NCBI GenBank assembly: GCA_049323755.1
Contig: JBMOPE010000045.1
Coordinates: 46,286 to 110,285 of the forward strand
Source of the DNA: BRHc4a sp049323755
GTDB taxonomy: Bacteria > Bacillota > Desulfotomaculia > Desulfotomaculales > Desulfocucumaceae
DNA: 64,000 nucleotides
Direction: 5' to 3'
Positions 35,848 through 45,129 of this stretch are shown here, piece by piece (position 1 is the stretch's first letter; every line of letters starts with the position of its first letter). The translations under genes were made by a program, and so were the position numbers. The notes under the pieces were generated by a model. The model was not told where the DNA came from. It saw only the letters and a program-made list of their open reading frames with translations, and made no database searches.

Positions 35848-36813
35848 ATGAGTCAAGAAAATAGCAAGAGTTGGTTCGTTCGCATTCTAATTATTCTTTA
35901 TATTATTTTTTTGCTCACACTTGTTAGTACAAGTTTTTGGAAAAAGCATCCTCCGTTCGAAATAAGTACCACAATCATTACACTACTACTTCTGGTTACT
36001 TTGCTAATTCTATCAGAGGCATTTGATAACTTAAGCTTGGGGAAAATGTTATCTCTTAGCCGCGAGGTCAAGCACAAAAAGGAAGAAGTTGCCTCAGTTA
36101 AAAAGGAAAATGCAGAACTAAGGGAAAATATTATAAAAATTTCCACAATGATAAGCCAACGCCAGAACAATATGACCATTAATGGAGTTACTCCAGAATT
36201 ATTACAGTTATTAGGTGTTACTAAGGCAAATAATGCAACTTTGGACGAAGATTTTGATGAAGAGTTAGAAGAAAAACAGCTCAAAGCAAGCAAACCTGCT
36301 GAAGATGAACAAAAAGAGTCAAGTATACCAAAATATCTACTAATGCCTTATGCCGAGAAAGAGTCTATAAAAAAGTATCTTGATAGATTTCAAATCCCTG
36401 AAAGTGATGTTATTTGGGAAGCACAGTTTACTCCGGCATTCCAAGGTTTAGACCAAATTATGGAACGTAAAATTGTTTTTAACGCATATTTAAAAACTCC
36501 CTTAAAAGAGACTTTTATTGAGGTTAAATTCATTAGCTCGCTAAGCCCTATGATTTTCGACAGACTATACGTTCTACTTTCAAAAATTTTGTTTTATAAG
36601 CAAGCCAAAAATATTAAGGCTGAACTTGTTTTACTTCTAGTTGATATTCAAACACAGAATAATAAAGAATTTGATTTTAGATTTCGCAGGTTTATTGAGG
36701 CTTTCCAACCGGCAATTGCCAATGATTTATTACGAGTTGAAACTATATCTTTTAGTGAAGAAGATTTAATTCGATGGACAGATGAAGTAAAAAAAGGACA
36801 ATATAGGAGATGA
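35848..36813 (+). CDS. Membrane-anchored protein with coiled coil and possible PD-(D/E)XK nuclease domain
   Basis: Two hydrophobic segments (residues 9-29 and about 39-57) are followed by a coiled coil (about 70-105) with charged heptads. The C-terminal ~150 residues contain ERKIVFNAYLK then ETFIEVKFISS near residue 225; the ExK strand is like a PD-(D/E)XK nuclease core. I do not recognise the family. AGAGGTG precedes the ATG. In an island with BREX, a membrane-anchored nuclease could be another defence effector. This is an inference from one motif and topology. Confidence 0.5.
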   Translation: MSQENSKSWFVRILIILYIIFLLTLVSTSFWKKHPPFEISTTIITLLLLVTLLILSEAFDNLSLGKMLSLSREVKHKKEEVASVKKENAELRENIIKISTMISQRQNNMTINGVTPELLQLLGVTKANNATLDEDFDEELEEKQLKASKPAEDEQKESSIPKYLLMPYAEKESIKKYLDRFQIPESDVIWEAQFTPAFQGLDQIMERKIVFNAYLKTPLKETFIEVKFISSLSPMIFDRLYVLLSKILFYKQAKNIKAELVLLLVDIQTQNNKEFDFRFRRFIEAFQPAIANDLLRVETISFSEEDLIRWTDEVKKGQYRR

Positions 36814-37445
36814 GAATGAACATTATCTCCACCATCTCCACTACTCCCAAGATCCTGATGAATACTGGGCTTTCGGCGGTGAAGGTACATATGGAGGTCC
36901 ATTTTCGCTATCTCCACTTTTTTGCATTGGGAACTGTATTCCTTGGTATGAATGGGTTTAGGCGGTGGAGATCCTTTTTGGGAAAGAAAATTGTGAATTT
37001 TTCCCCGGTTAGAATCCTTAGTACTACTGGGGTAGAGATGGGGAGATGGTGGAGGTCTTATGGGGACATTAGAGTGTCCTCAGTATATTCATCCATTCCA
37101 AACTTCCAAGTGATTTTTGTAGTTCCGCACAGGCTAAAGACCTATCGTAATTTCTTATGCATGTTTTTCGGGTACACTGCCCCAAAGCCTTACCCGAAAG
37201 AAAAAATAAGCGGTTAATCTACCCGCAAATTATAAGAAACAATAATTCGGCCCTATGTGTGAGCTATCTTATTTCCTATCCACGTACCCAGGATTGCTGT
37301 TATCATCAATGGTTATATGCTCCTGTATGTTCCGATGGATATTCTCCCTCTCTGTCTCCTCGTTTCCACAACCAACGCCCAAAAGCAAAGGATAAAAGCT
37401 CCTCCAATAATTACAACGCTATACGCTTACCATGAAAATCCCCCT
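36814..37445. other. Degenerate or unassigned stretch
   Basis: Two overlapping frames compete. One starts at an ATG at 36816 with GGAG 6 bases upstream and runs to 37,217 with odd composition. Another from 36812 reads DPDEYWAFGGEGTYGG, which looks natural but stops at 36,956. This suggests a broken gene. I see no confident gene between 37,218 and radC. Confidence 0.35.
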
Positions 37446-38066
37446 CTACAATAATCCCTTTTCCTTCATACTTACAAAGCTATGCCCCACTATTACATGG
37501 TCCAGGACTTCTATGCCCAAAAGTTTTCCGGCCTCAACCAAGCGCTTGGTGATGTCAATGTCCTCCCTGCTGGGAGCCGGATCACCGGAAGGATGGTTAT
37601 GGATCAGAATGACTGCTGCAGCGCTAAACTTAATTGCTGACTTAAACAATTCCCGGGGATGGACCAGTGAACTGCTCAATGAGCCTATGGATACTGTTTC
37701 CATTCTGAGGACATGGTGTTTAGTGTTGAGAAGTAACGCCCGAAAATGCTCCCTGTCCAGCAACCGCATCTCCCCCATAACCAGGTCGGAAACATCCTGA
37801 GGGCTTTTAATTTTTTTGGGCTCACCTGGGGGAGGAGAATTAAGCCGTTTTGCCAGCTCAACAAAGACCATAAGCACTTTGGCCTTACCAGGCCCTATGC
37901 CCTTTATTAACTTTAATTCCTCACCTGTAGCCCTGGCCATAATTCGAAGGTCAGAATAACGGCTGGAGAGCTCTTCAACTACGGGACTGTCAAGGCTCTC
38001 CCGTAAAAATAATGAAAAGAGCTCTTTGTTGGAAAGAGCTGCAACGTCAGGGTACTCTATGGGCAA
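37446..38066 (-). CDS. RadC-family JAB1/MPN protein
   Basis: The C-terminal half carries the metal motif ILIHNHPSGDPAPSREDID near residue 150, characteristic of RadC. The N-terminal half has a helix-hairpin-helix, LIKGIGPGKAKVL near residue 53. The function of RadC remains unsettled, and it is common on mobile elements. The protein (206 residues) starts at a TTG with AAGGGTG upstream. It ends a four-gene minus-strand run that begins at 38,929. Confidence 0.88.
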   Translation of the reverse strand: MPIEYPDVAALSNKELFSLFLRESLDSPVVEELSSRYSDLRIMARATGEELKLIKGIGPGKAKVLMVFVELAKRLNSPPPGEPKKIKSPQDVSDLVMGEMRLLDREHFRALLLNTKHHVLRMETVSIGSLSSSLVHPRELFKSAIKFSAAAVILIHNHPSGDPAPSREDIDITKRLVEAGKLLGIEVLDHVIVGHSFVSMKEKGLL

Positions 38067-38133
38067 ATTTCATCACACCCTTCAATAATAAAAGGAACCG
38101 TAGGAATTAACCCCACGGCTCCCTCTACTATTT

Positions 38134-38436
38134 TTACAGTCCAGTAACGTCAACATTATTTCTCTGGGCGGTCCTATACAGATACCAGAGAGCAAATTTA
38201 ACAAGGAGAATAGCCCCGATAAGAATCATCTCCTGGCTCTCTGGACTGAGCTCCCTGGTCCTAAAATTACTGGAATTATTAACAGACCTGTTTATTCTAT
38301 CACAGGTACTGTCAATCTGCTCCCCCACTGTATCCGAACGGCTGGAAGGTCTTCTTTCCCTGTCGTAGTCACCCTGGGCATAGCGATTAACCCTCCAGAA
38401 ATCCTCCGATGTATCGCCGGCAATGGAATCAAATAT
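38134..38436 (-). CDS. Small protein with one C-terminal membrane helix
   Basis: A frame reading FDSIAGDTSEDFWRVNRY then an R/S-rich part ends in one hydrophobic helix (MILIGAILLVKFALWYLY). The open frame reaches 38,445 with no ATG, GTG or TTG at its natural beginning. An ATA at 38436 sits 7 bases after AAAAGGGGG. The first ordinary start is the GTG at 38328, which has a poor site. It lies between radC and two other tiny genes on the same strand. Function unknown. Confidence 0.55.
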   Translation of the reverse strand: MFDSIAGDTSEDFWRVNRYAQGDYDRERRPSSRSDTVGEQIDSTCDRINRSVNNSSNFRTRELSPESQEMILIGAILLVKFALWYLYRTAQRNNVDVTGL

Positions 38437-38473
38437 ATTTATTCCCCCTTTTCCTTATGTTCCGGGGCCAAAC

Positions 38474-38647
38474 CTAAACCGATTCCGGGAGCTTGCCTAT
38501 TTCCCTTATAAGCTTATCGCCGGATTTGTAAAAAGCATCCTGCATACTAAACAGCAAGGCTGACGCCAAACCCAACTTAACAGTATTGACTATGGTCCGG
38601 CCAAGGATTTCATGAACTTTAGGACTCATCAGCACTTTTCCAAACAT
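38474..38647 (-). CDS. Small hydrophobic protein, 57 residues
   Basis: This frame was found by its ribosome site: GGAGG lies 7 bases before the ATG at 38647. The product begins MFGKVLMSPKVHEILGRT, has a hydrophobic centre (TVKLGLASALLF) and an amphipathic tail. The centre resembles that of the next gene upstream (NVMRLGILAGAAVF), so the two may be paralogues. Function unknown. Confidence 0.65.
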   Translation of the reverse strand: MFGKVLMSPKVHEILGRTIVNTVKLGLASALLFSMQDAFYKSGDKLIREIGKLPESV

Positions 38648-38734
38648 TCTCCCACCTCCTCTCCTGAATTTAAAAGGTTATCCATCTTTAATCCAGAAAT
38701 AAAAAAGGGAGCTGTGTGCTCCCAAGCTACTGGT

Positions 38735-38929
38735 TTACTGGTGACTTTTTACGAGATCCCTGATGCTGTCGTAATCGGTCTTTGCCGATTGTATTGTTGC
38801 TGTTGCTGCTGTTTTGAAAAGGTTATTCGTAAAAACTGCGGCTCCTGCTAAAATTCCAAGTCTCATGACGTTTGTCGATGTCCGTATTGCTGCCTGTTTA
38901 AATTCCGGTTGTGATAGTATTTCCTTCAA
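38735..38929 (-). CDS. Small hydrophobic protein, 64 residues
   Basis: A TTG at 38929 follows AAGGAGGTGA at good spacing. The product has a central hydrophobic stretch (RLGILAGAAVFTNNLF) between amphipathic parts. It is the first of three tiny genes that lead into radC. Function unknown. Confidence 0.6.
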   Translation of the reverse strand: MKEILSQPEFKQAAIRTSTNVMRLGILAGAAVFTNNLFKTAATATIQSAKTDYDSIRDLVKSHQ

Positions 38930-38947
38930 AATCGTTCACCTCCTTGA

Positions 38948-38965
38948 TTTACTTGTACCAGTAAA
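38948..38965. promoter_or_regulatory. Dyad between divergent genes
   Basis: TTTACT-tgtacc-AGTAAA lies in the centre of a spacer of only 62 bases between two divergent genes with strong ribosome sites. It is a plausible operator for a shared regulator. Confidence 0.4.
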
Positions 38966-38991
38966 GAAGAGATTTGTCCGGAGGTAGGGAT

Positions 38992-40377
38992 ATGACTGAT
39001 TACCTAAATAATATACCTATTATTGCCTTATCTGACTATCAGCAACCGATGTTTCAGCTTACCACCATTAAATATAATAAGGGTCGGTATGAGCTCGTTA
39101 ACATCAGAGGGTTAGGGGTTATTAGCGCTGAAAGCTCACCTTTTTTATGCATCCTAAGCCTAGATGGAAAATGGTCCAAAGTTGCAAACAAAGATTATGT
39201 CGAAGGAATTTGGAGATATAAACACAAAGACTTCTTCAAAGCTGAGTACAGTATCCAGGAAAAAATATGGGCCCAGCAATATATAAAACTGGATGCCCTT
39301 GATAGGAATTTTCATAACAAGGCAGAGCACCGAAAAATAATAGAAGATATTAGATGTAAGCATGGCATCCCGGAGTTAGCCAACCTAAAATACCATAGAT
39401 CAGTGGCAGGCGAAAACAATATTCTTTTTATTGATAGATATTTAGATCAGCAAGAAAGTTTTAAAAATGATATATTACAATACTGCACCGGTACATTGGC
39501 AATATCCGAAGAAAGCCGTGACAAGTATTTGGTTGCTGCATATGTACTTTTGGGGAAGTTAATTGTGGATAGGGAAAGTCAGGTTAGCGGGTTTATTGCT
39601 AACCTGATATGGGAGGCATTGAATAGTTTGGGGGAATCAAAATGCCCCTCTTCATGCGGGAAAGTTGTAGATTACCAATTGGAATCCGAGACAAATATTG
39701 ATCCAATGGCAAACTTCATGAGAATACTTAAGAAGCTCGTTAGTGAAAGTGTTTTAAAAGATAAAGATGCTTTTATGAAGAAGATTGAAAAGCTCCAGGA
39801 TTACCATTCAATTATCCCTGGGGAGATTAGTCTTTTCCTTTTCCCAAAGATACATATCATTCATATTATCAATGAAAAAGGTACTGTTTTGAGAAGGTTC
39901 TTCGAGGTAATACCCGAACTAACCCGTGACATTTTTTATATGGATTTAGTATCGGCTATTAATGTTGATGAGGCAGATCTCTCTTATAAATCAGATACCG
40001 AAATGAAAGCAGGTTATTCGGAGAGCCTATTCCCCCGATGTGCGCAAGACTTGAAAGAAATTCTGTCAGGAAAAGCATTCTGCCAAATGCCGTTATGCCG
40101 TACGGGTGTTCACGATTTTAGAAAGCTATACCCCTTACTCAGCCAAGCAATAAAAAGGGAGTCGTGGCGGACATGGACAAAAGAATATAACCCAGAACAC
40201 CTTATTACCATTATATTGAAAAACGGTATGTTTGGGATTCCAGCTATGGGGACCAGCGCTGTAGCGGAAGTAATTGACGCCGATGTGTTGAATCCCTCGA
40301 TATCCCGATTAGCCAAGAGGGCAGAGCGGGAGAAAGTATTTGTTTTTGATGGGGAAAATAAATTCAAGCTTTTCTAA
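38992..40377 (+). CDS. Uncharacterised island protein, 461 residues
   Basis: I do not recognise this protein. It has no signal peptide or membrane helix. A helical middle part (about residues 155-320) and a C-terminal part with PLCRTGVHDFRKLYPLL are visible, and CPSSCGK and CQMPLC give scattered cysteines. The ATG at 38992 has GGAGG 7 bases upstream. It is followed by a strong terminator, so it is a single-gene unit. Some of its spacing recalls phage replication or host-takeover proteins, but this is not evidence for a role. Confidence 0.8.
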   Translation: MTDYLNNIPIIALSDYQQPMFQLTTIKYNKGRYELVNIRGLGVISAESSPFLCILSLDGKWSKVANKDYVEGIWRYKHKDFFKAEYSIQEKIWAQQYIKLDALDRNFHNKAEHRKIIEDIRCKHGIPELANLKYHRSVAGENNILFIDRYLDQQESFKNDILQYCTGTLAISEESRDKYLVAAYVLLGKLIVDRESQVSGFIANLIWEALNSLGESKCPSSCGKVVDYQLESETNIDPMANFMRILKKLVSESVLKDKDAFMKKIEKLQDYHSIIPGEISLFLFPKIHIIHIINEKGTVLRRFFEVIPELTRDIFYMDLVSAINVDEADLSYKSDTEMKAGYSESLFPRCAQDLKEILSGKAFCQMPLCRTGVHDFRKLYPLLSQAIKRESWRTWTKEYNPEHLITIILKNGMFGIPAMGTSAVAEVIDADVLNPSISRLAKRAEREKVFVFDGENKFKLF

Positions 40378-40435
40378 GCCAACGGAAATACAAATAATCA
40401 ATACTTTAAAATGCCCTAATAACAGGGGCTCCACG

Positions 40436-40466
40436 ACCGGGAAAAATTTTTTCCGGTTTTTTTTTT
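40436..40466 (+). terminator. Intrinsic terminator
   Basis: ACCGG plus an A/T-rich arm pairs through to CCGGT, followed by at least nine T residues. It ends the transcript of the 38,992 gene. Confidence 0.9.
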
Positions 40467-41086
40467 GTGTCGCCTATTTGTGTCAATATTCATCCTTTAA
40501 AAATCCGTAAAATGAAAAGTAAACCCAATAAGGAGGTAAAAAGAACGTACTAACAATAATTTTGTATATTTCTGCGGGAAGTGTTACGGTACCTATAGCC
40601 CTTTTTTTTCTGGGATGGGTGTGGAGCATGAAAGCAGGTCTCGTCCGGCAGAGAAAGAAAATGCCGGTAGTGACGGGAAATAACAGCAGATCCCGGAGCG
40701 AAAGACATGCTGTACCCAGTTGGGATGGCAGCCCAACCGGGTGACTTAGCCCTCTTCGGACATGTGGCCAAACATGAATTTCGAGGTGTTCGAACATTGA
40801 CAACGCCAACGATGGCCCTCCGGAGGCTGCATAGGGAGTTTCCAGAACTGTAACCCTGAAACAAGGGAACTGCAGGAATTAGGTATCCAAATCAGCTTTT
40901 CTGTCATCCTTGGGCTCTTCCGGGAAAAAGGACACGCCAGAAAAGACTGAAGAGACTTGCCGAAACCTTTGGCGCATGAGCTCGACTCCAGACTGGACAC
41001 CCCAAAAGCCCAAAAATAAAAAAAGCTGAAAAATTACTGCAACAGCCTTCTATTTGGTTGTTCTTAACAAGAACGAGGGATATACG
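40467..41086. other. Weakly coding stretch with one possible membrane peptide
   Basis: A frame at 40562-40744 (TTG start) encodes a short peptide with one hydrophobic helix (PIALFFLGWVWSM) and a basic tail. AAGGAGG lies upstream at about 40,530 but too far from the TTG. The rest shows no confident gene. Minus-strand frames here lack ribosome sites. Confidence 0.3.
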
Positions 41087-41326
41087 ATGACCTATAAAGA
41101 AGTTGAACGGCTTGCAAATACATACCTGAAGGAAACGGACGATATACTCCGGCTCGACATCATCAGGAAAGTCTGGATCAACGAAAGACAAGAAGGCCTT
41201 GAACTTTTGAGTAAAATGCTGGGAATAAAATATTTCGACCTATACAAGGTAGGAAAAATTAAAGCCCTGAAAAAAGAACACTTAAAAAAACGGCGTGGCC
41301 GGAATTTCAAAAAGAAGACTGATTAA
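41087..41326 (+). CDS. Small basic helical protein
   Basis: A 79-residue frame begins MTYKEVERLANTYLKETDD after a GAGGG site and ends in a very basic tail (KKEHLKKRRGRNFKKKTD). It is predicted helical and could bind nucleic acid. It lies 115 bases before the next gene on the same strand. No family recognised. Confidence 0.5.
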   Translation: MTYKEVERLANTYLKETDDILRLDIIRKVWINERQEGLELLSKMLGIKYFDLYKVGKIKALKKEHLKKRRGRNFKKKTD

Positions 41327-41441
41327 TTTTCCAGCAGTTGAGGGGTAATGGATATTCGGGCTGCTCTCGGAACTTGCAAGGTAATTTTCAACCGTCAACA
41401 TTTGGGCACTAACATACAAAATTTAAAAAGGGAGTAAATAA

Positions 41442-42128
41442 ATGCATTTTCAGACTCATGTGCTGGCAAAGCCCAGCATAACCGATTTAAGAGAGATAGA
41501 ACAAATAGTACGTCAGACGTTAACCCCTTTCTGTGAACTCTTAGAAGTTGATCCATATGACACCGAATGCGAGTGCGTTGGATATGAAGCTAAGCTTTTT
41601 GCTGAAAATGAAGCTAACCAAAAAATAAAGCCCATTCAGGACTTAAGGAAAGAGTACCGATCCATCCCCAAGGATGAACGACCAGTATGGGCTGAATATA
41701 TAAAGGATTGGCTTAAAGTATATAATGAAGCCCTAGAGCAACACCCCCTCTATGGCAAAGCCTCTGCCGGTTGCTGGGAATGCAATGGAACTGGTATCGT
41801 AAAAACCACCCATAACCCGAACAGCAAATGGGATTGGTGGGTAATCGGAGGCAGATGGGACGGTATAATAAAGAACGATTTCCAAATGTTCAAAGATGAC
41901 TTCTACCAAAACAGTATCGAAAACAACATTATAAAGGCATCAGAAATGACAGAGGACCATAAAATGCCTTATGCCATTTTAACACCTGACGGAAAATGGC
42001 ACACAAAAGGGGAAATCGATTGGTTTCAGAGCAATAAAAAAGATGATATTAACTGGTTAAAGGAAGCTATGTCTATATATAAACAATACAGTGACTATTG
42101 GGTCGTGGCTTGTGACCTGCATATATAG
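41442..42128 (+). CDS. Phage/island-type protein with SKWDWW motif and zinc knuckle
   Basis: The protein (228 residues) holds CWECNGTG near residue 111, a DnaJ-like half zinc site, followed by NPNSKWDWWVIGGRWDG. The second motif recurs in uncharacterised phage and plasmid proteins. The N-terminal half is helical and acidic. Its role is unknown. GGGAG precedes the ATG. It stands just before the iterons of the replication module. Confidence 0.65.
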   Translation: MHFQTHVLAKPSITDLREIEQIVRQTLTPFCELLEVDPYDTECECVGYEAKLFAENEANQKIKPIQDLRKEYRSIPKDERPVWAEYIKDWLKVYNEALEQHPLYGKASAGCWECNGTGIVKTTHNPNSKWDWWVIGGRWDGIIKNDFQMFKDDFYQNSIENNIIKASEMTEDHKMPYAILTPDGKWHTKGEIDWFQSNKKDDINWLKEAMSIYKQYSDYWVVACDLHI

Positions 42129-42190
42129 TAAATACTCAGGATAAGGGAATACCTTTTTAAGGTTTTAAGGTATCCCTTTTTCACCAGCAG

Positions 42191-42230
42191 CCAGGCTCTG
42201 CCAGGCTGTGCCAGGCTGTGCCAGGCTAAT
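42191..42230 (+). repeat. Four 10-bp iterons
   Basis: Four tandem units CCAGGCTSTG (the last ends in AAT). Two inverted AGCCTGGCA units lie at 45,636-45,653 on the far side of the primase gene. Iterons next to a primase-helicase suggest a replication origin. Confidence 0.7.
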
Positions 42231-42274
42231 TTGGGGTAGCAATCAATAAATGCCGCTATATACGGTAATTGCCG

Positions 42275-42325
42275 CCCTTGCCACCCTGACAGGCTTTCAG
42301 GGGACAAAACAGTGTGTACGCACAC
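42275..42325 (+). repeat. Left inverted repeat of the replication module
   Basis: The segment 42275-42301 matches 45561-45587 in inverted orientation at 26 of 27 positions. It is followed by the dyad GTGTG-tacg-CACAC (42312-42325), which ends 26 bases before the primase ATG. The dyad could act as an operator for that gene. Confidence 0.8.
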
Positions 42326-42351
42326 ACGCTCCTCGGTCGGAAAGGTAATAA

Positions 42352-45069
42352 ATGACAGAAATAAATTATATCCATTACATTAACTCAATTCCGATCGAGG
42401 AAATCATAGAAAAATATATAGGTAGTAAGGCTGATATCTACGACGAAGGTTCCTACCTGGTAGTTAACCCCTGCCCCAGATGCGGTCATAATGACTGCTG
42501 TAAAATAAACACCGAAAATAATACATTGGCTTGCTGGAGTGACTGCAAGATCCATTACCTTACACCAGTTAGGGTTGTACAGTGGCTCTTTGATATAGAG
42601 AACAGCGAAGCAATAACCAAAATGGCTGCTGACTTTAGTATCATGCTTCCTGACAATTATCAGGAGCTGTTAAGCCAGTATATAAAGGAAAACAGGCTAC
42701 AAACCCTAATGGCAAGGTTCGCCGAGGAATGCCACAAACAATTAATCCCTTCTGACCGGAGATACTGGAATAACAGAGGTTTTACTGATGAGATAATCGA
42801 TCTTTATACAATAGGGATTTGTAACGGGAACGGCTCAATCCAGAGCGTTCTTAAAGATGAAGGCTACACCAAGGAAGAGTTGGCAGAAAGCGGTCTCTTT
42901 ATTATCGACCGGGAATATTTCGCCCACTGGTCTGATGGCAAAATCTATCCCTACTACCTTCCCAACTGGGATAAGGGCAAAGTGATAGATATCCAGGGAA
43001 GGATCAGTGGCGCTGAATATAAAGACCTTTCCCTTCCGAAATACAAAAATATGAGAGGTTCCGTTAGCTACCTCTATAACCGGGGAGCCTTAAAGGAAGA
43101 CACTGTAATACTGGCCGAAGGCATACCTGATACCATAAGTCTTTTGGTAATGGGGTACAACGCAGTAGGTTCATATGGAATAGGCGGAATTAAAGATGAT
43201 TGGCTTCCTTATTTTAAGGAAAAGAATGTATATATTGTTTTCGATTCCGATGACCCTGGCCAAAGAGGCGCTTATGACCTGGCCTTGAGAATCGGGGAAA
43301 ATGCCAGGATAATAGCACTCCTCGATGTAAAGGACGTCAACGAACTTCTGGTGCAGCACGGCCCGGACAAAGCACGGGAAATTATTGAAGGGATTATAAA
43401 AGAGGCAAAAACAGCATTACAGATTGATATTGCTTCCCTTCCTGAGCAGATGGAACAGGTCGAAGATAGAATAATGAGGGGTATTGCCTTCAGGATTCTT
43501 GAACTGTCACCCACTAAACAGGAGTTCTATCGAGAATCCCTTGCGGCACATTTCGGAAAAGCAAAACGGCTTTTTGAAGATACCCTTCGACATTATAAAG
43601 AAGAATGGAAAAAGGCAGCAAAAGATAGTCCAGGTACCTCAAAGGATATTCTCCTTGAGCCTGACCCTAATTTTGCCCGGTTATCCCAGTGCTTTGCCCT
43701 TGGGAAAGTGTTTTATGCGCAGGACTTTGTTGAAAGGGCCGCAACGAAGGATTCGGAATATCGAAGATTTGCTGTCCGAGTAATTACCAGTGACAGAAAA
43801 TTGCTTGAGCCTCCTTTTCCTACATCTGGTGACACCCGGGAAATCGTCAGCTGGAAATTCGGCAACGAAGAGCTGGTAATGAGGCGACCATTACACAGTG
43901 CCACAAGAAGATGGTCCAAAACCGGAACGCCATATTCCATAAATATGTTTCTGGAAGGCAAAGAGGAGAAGGTATCAACTGCCGACCTTTATAAAAAAGT
44001 TGAAGCTTTATTCCGGCGCTATTATAACACCTATGAGGAATATGATTATGTCATACTTACACTGTTTACCATGTTCACATACTACTTCGAGCTATATGAT
44101 GCTGTCCCATATATCTTCCTCAACGGTCCGCCCGAATCAGGTAAGACAACCCTCTGTGTACTCATACAACACCTTGCTTTCAACGGGGACCTGGTTTCAA
44201 ACATATCAACATCTTCTCTCTTCAGGGAGGCAGAACAAAAACAACTGACACTTCTCCTTGATGAGCAGGAAGGGATATCCAGCAACAAGGCCCACGACGA
44301 AAAAGGTGACTACCTTGCAATATTAAAGGATGCGTATAAAAGAACAGGAACAATAAAGCGCCAGTCCGCAGCAAACTATGAGATTACAGATGAGTTTCAG
44401 GTATTCAGTCCCTTGGTTATTGCCAATGTGAAGGGCCTGGAAAGTATCATAAAAACCAGGGCCATACAGGTTAATACACGGCCAACGCCAAAGGGCGCTG
44501 AAATAAAAACAGTCCCACTTAAACCCAGTGATCCTGAATTTGTACAGGAGACGCAACTGGTAAGGGACATGCTGTACTGCTGGGTAATGCAGAATCACCA
44601 GGAATTACGGGAATTGCCTAATTTTAAAGTAGGCGATATTGTACATAACAGGTCAGAAGAGCTTTTTCAACCCCTGTTTGCCCTTGCATCATATATAGAA
44701 TGTTCCGGCGAAGAGGGAGAGTTCAACCTTCTTGAGCAGCTGCACCAGAGCCTGCCCAGCAAGTTGATGAAGCGGGCCTCATTTAAGACCAAAGACCCCA
44801 GTGAGCTGTTAAGGGAGGCCTGCCTGTTGGCCCTTTCTGATCAAGGCGTAACCCAAAATGGTGTGGGTGCCTGGATATCTTCCTTTGCTATATTTGACAA
44901 GTTAGTTGAGGTAACTGGCCAGTACAGGGACTTCATGACATTGCAGTGGATAGGCGATAGAATTGTCAGTTCGGGGTGGATAACTGGTGAAGCTGACAAG
45001 AGAAGGCAAAACATTACTACCCAAAAGCGGGACAAGAAAACCAACCTGCCTTTAAATGCCGGCAATTAG
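42352..45069 (+). CDS. Primase-helicase fusion of the mobile element
   Basis: Residues about 38-80 form a CHC2-type zinc finger (CPRCGHNDCC...CWSDCKIHY). A TOPRIM primase core follows (ILAEGIPDTIS near 250, then FDSDDPGQRGAYDL). The C-terminal half is an ATPase with Walker A LNGPPESGKTTL near residue 590 and a Walker B-like LLLDEQEGIS near 635. The protein (905 residues) can therefore prime and unwind DNA, enough for autonomous or induced replication of the island. AAAGG precedes the ATG. The gene and the next one are framed by inverted repeats and iterons. Confidence 0.87.
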   Translation: MTEINYIHYINSIPIEEIIEKYIGSKADIYDEGSYLVVNPCPRCGHNDCCKINTENNTLACWSDCKIHYLTPVRVVQWLFDIENSEAITKMAADFSIMLPDNYQELLSQYIKENRLQTLMARFAEECHKQLIPSDRRYWNNRGFTDEIIDLYTIGICNGNGSIQSVLKDEGYTKEELAESGLFIIDREYFAHWSDGKIYPYYLPNWDKGKVIDIQGRISGAEYKDLSLPKYKNMRGSVSYLYNRGALKEDTVILAEGIPDTISLLVMGYNAVGSYGIGGIKDDWLPYFKEKNVYIVFDSDDPGQRGAYDLALRIGENARIIALLDVKDVNELLVQHGPDKAREIIEGIIKEAKTALQIDIASLPEQMEQVEDRIMRGIAFRILELSPTKQEFYRESLAAHFGKAKRLFEDTLRHYKEEWKKAAKDSPGTSKDILLEPDPNFARLSQCFALGKVFYAQDFVERAATKDSEYRRFAVRVITSDRKLLEPPFPTSGDTREIVSWKFGNEELVMRRPLHSATRRWSKTGTPYSINMFLEGKEEKVSTADLYKKVEALFRRYYNTYEEYDYVILTLFTMFTYYFELYDAVPYIFLNGPPESGKTTLCVLIQHLAFNGDLVSNISTSSLFREAEQKQLTLLLDEQEGISSNKAHDEKGDYLAILKDAYKRTGTIKRQSAANYEITDEFQVFSPLVIANVKGLESIIKTRAIQVNTRPTPKGAEIKTVPLKPSDPEFVQETQLVRDMLYCWVMQNHQELRELPNFKVGDIVHNRSEELFQPLFALASYIECSGEEGEFNLLEQLHQSLPSKLMKRASFKTKDPSELLREACLLALSDQGVTQNGVGAWISSFAIFDKLVEVTGQYRDFMTLQWIGDRIVSSGWITGEADKRRQNITTQKRDKKTNLPLNAGN

Positions 45070-45129
45070 GAAGAAACTATAAGGGCGCAGCACTACTATC
45101 TTAAATATGAACTGGTAAAGGGTCAATAA

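Noticed and set aside
36816..37217. Plus-strand protein of about 133 residues
   Set aside because: A ribosome site exists, but composition is odd and a competing frame looks more natural. I treat the area as degenerate.
40483..41191. Minus-strand frames between 40.5 and 41.2 kb
   Set aside because: No ribosome sites, poor composition and mutual overlap.
42191..42230. CRISPR array
   Set aside because: Units are 10 bases and directly abut without spacers, and no cas genes are near. They fit iterons better.
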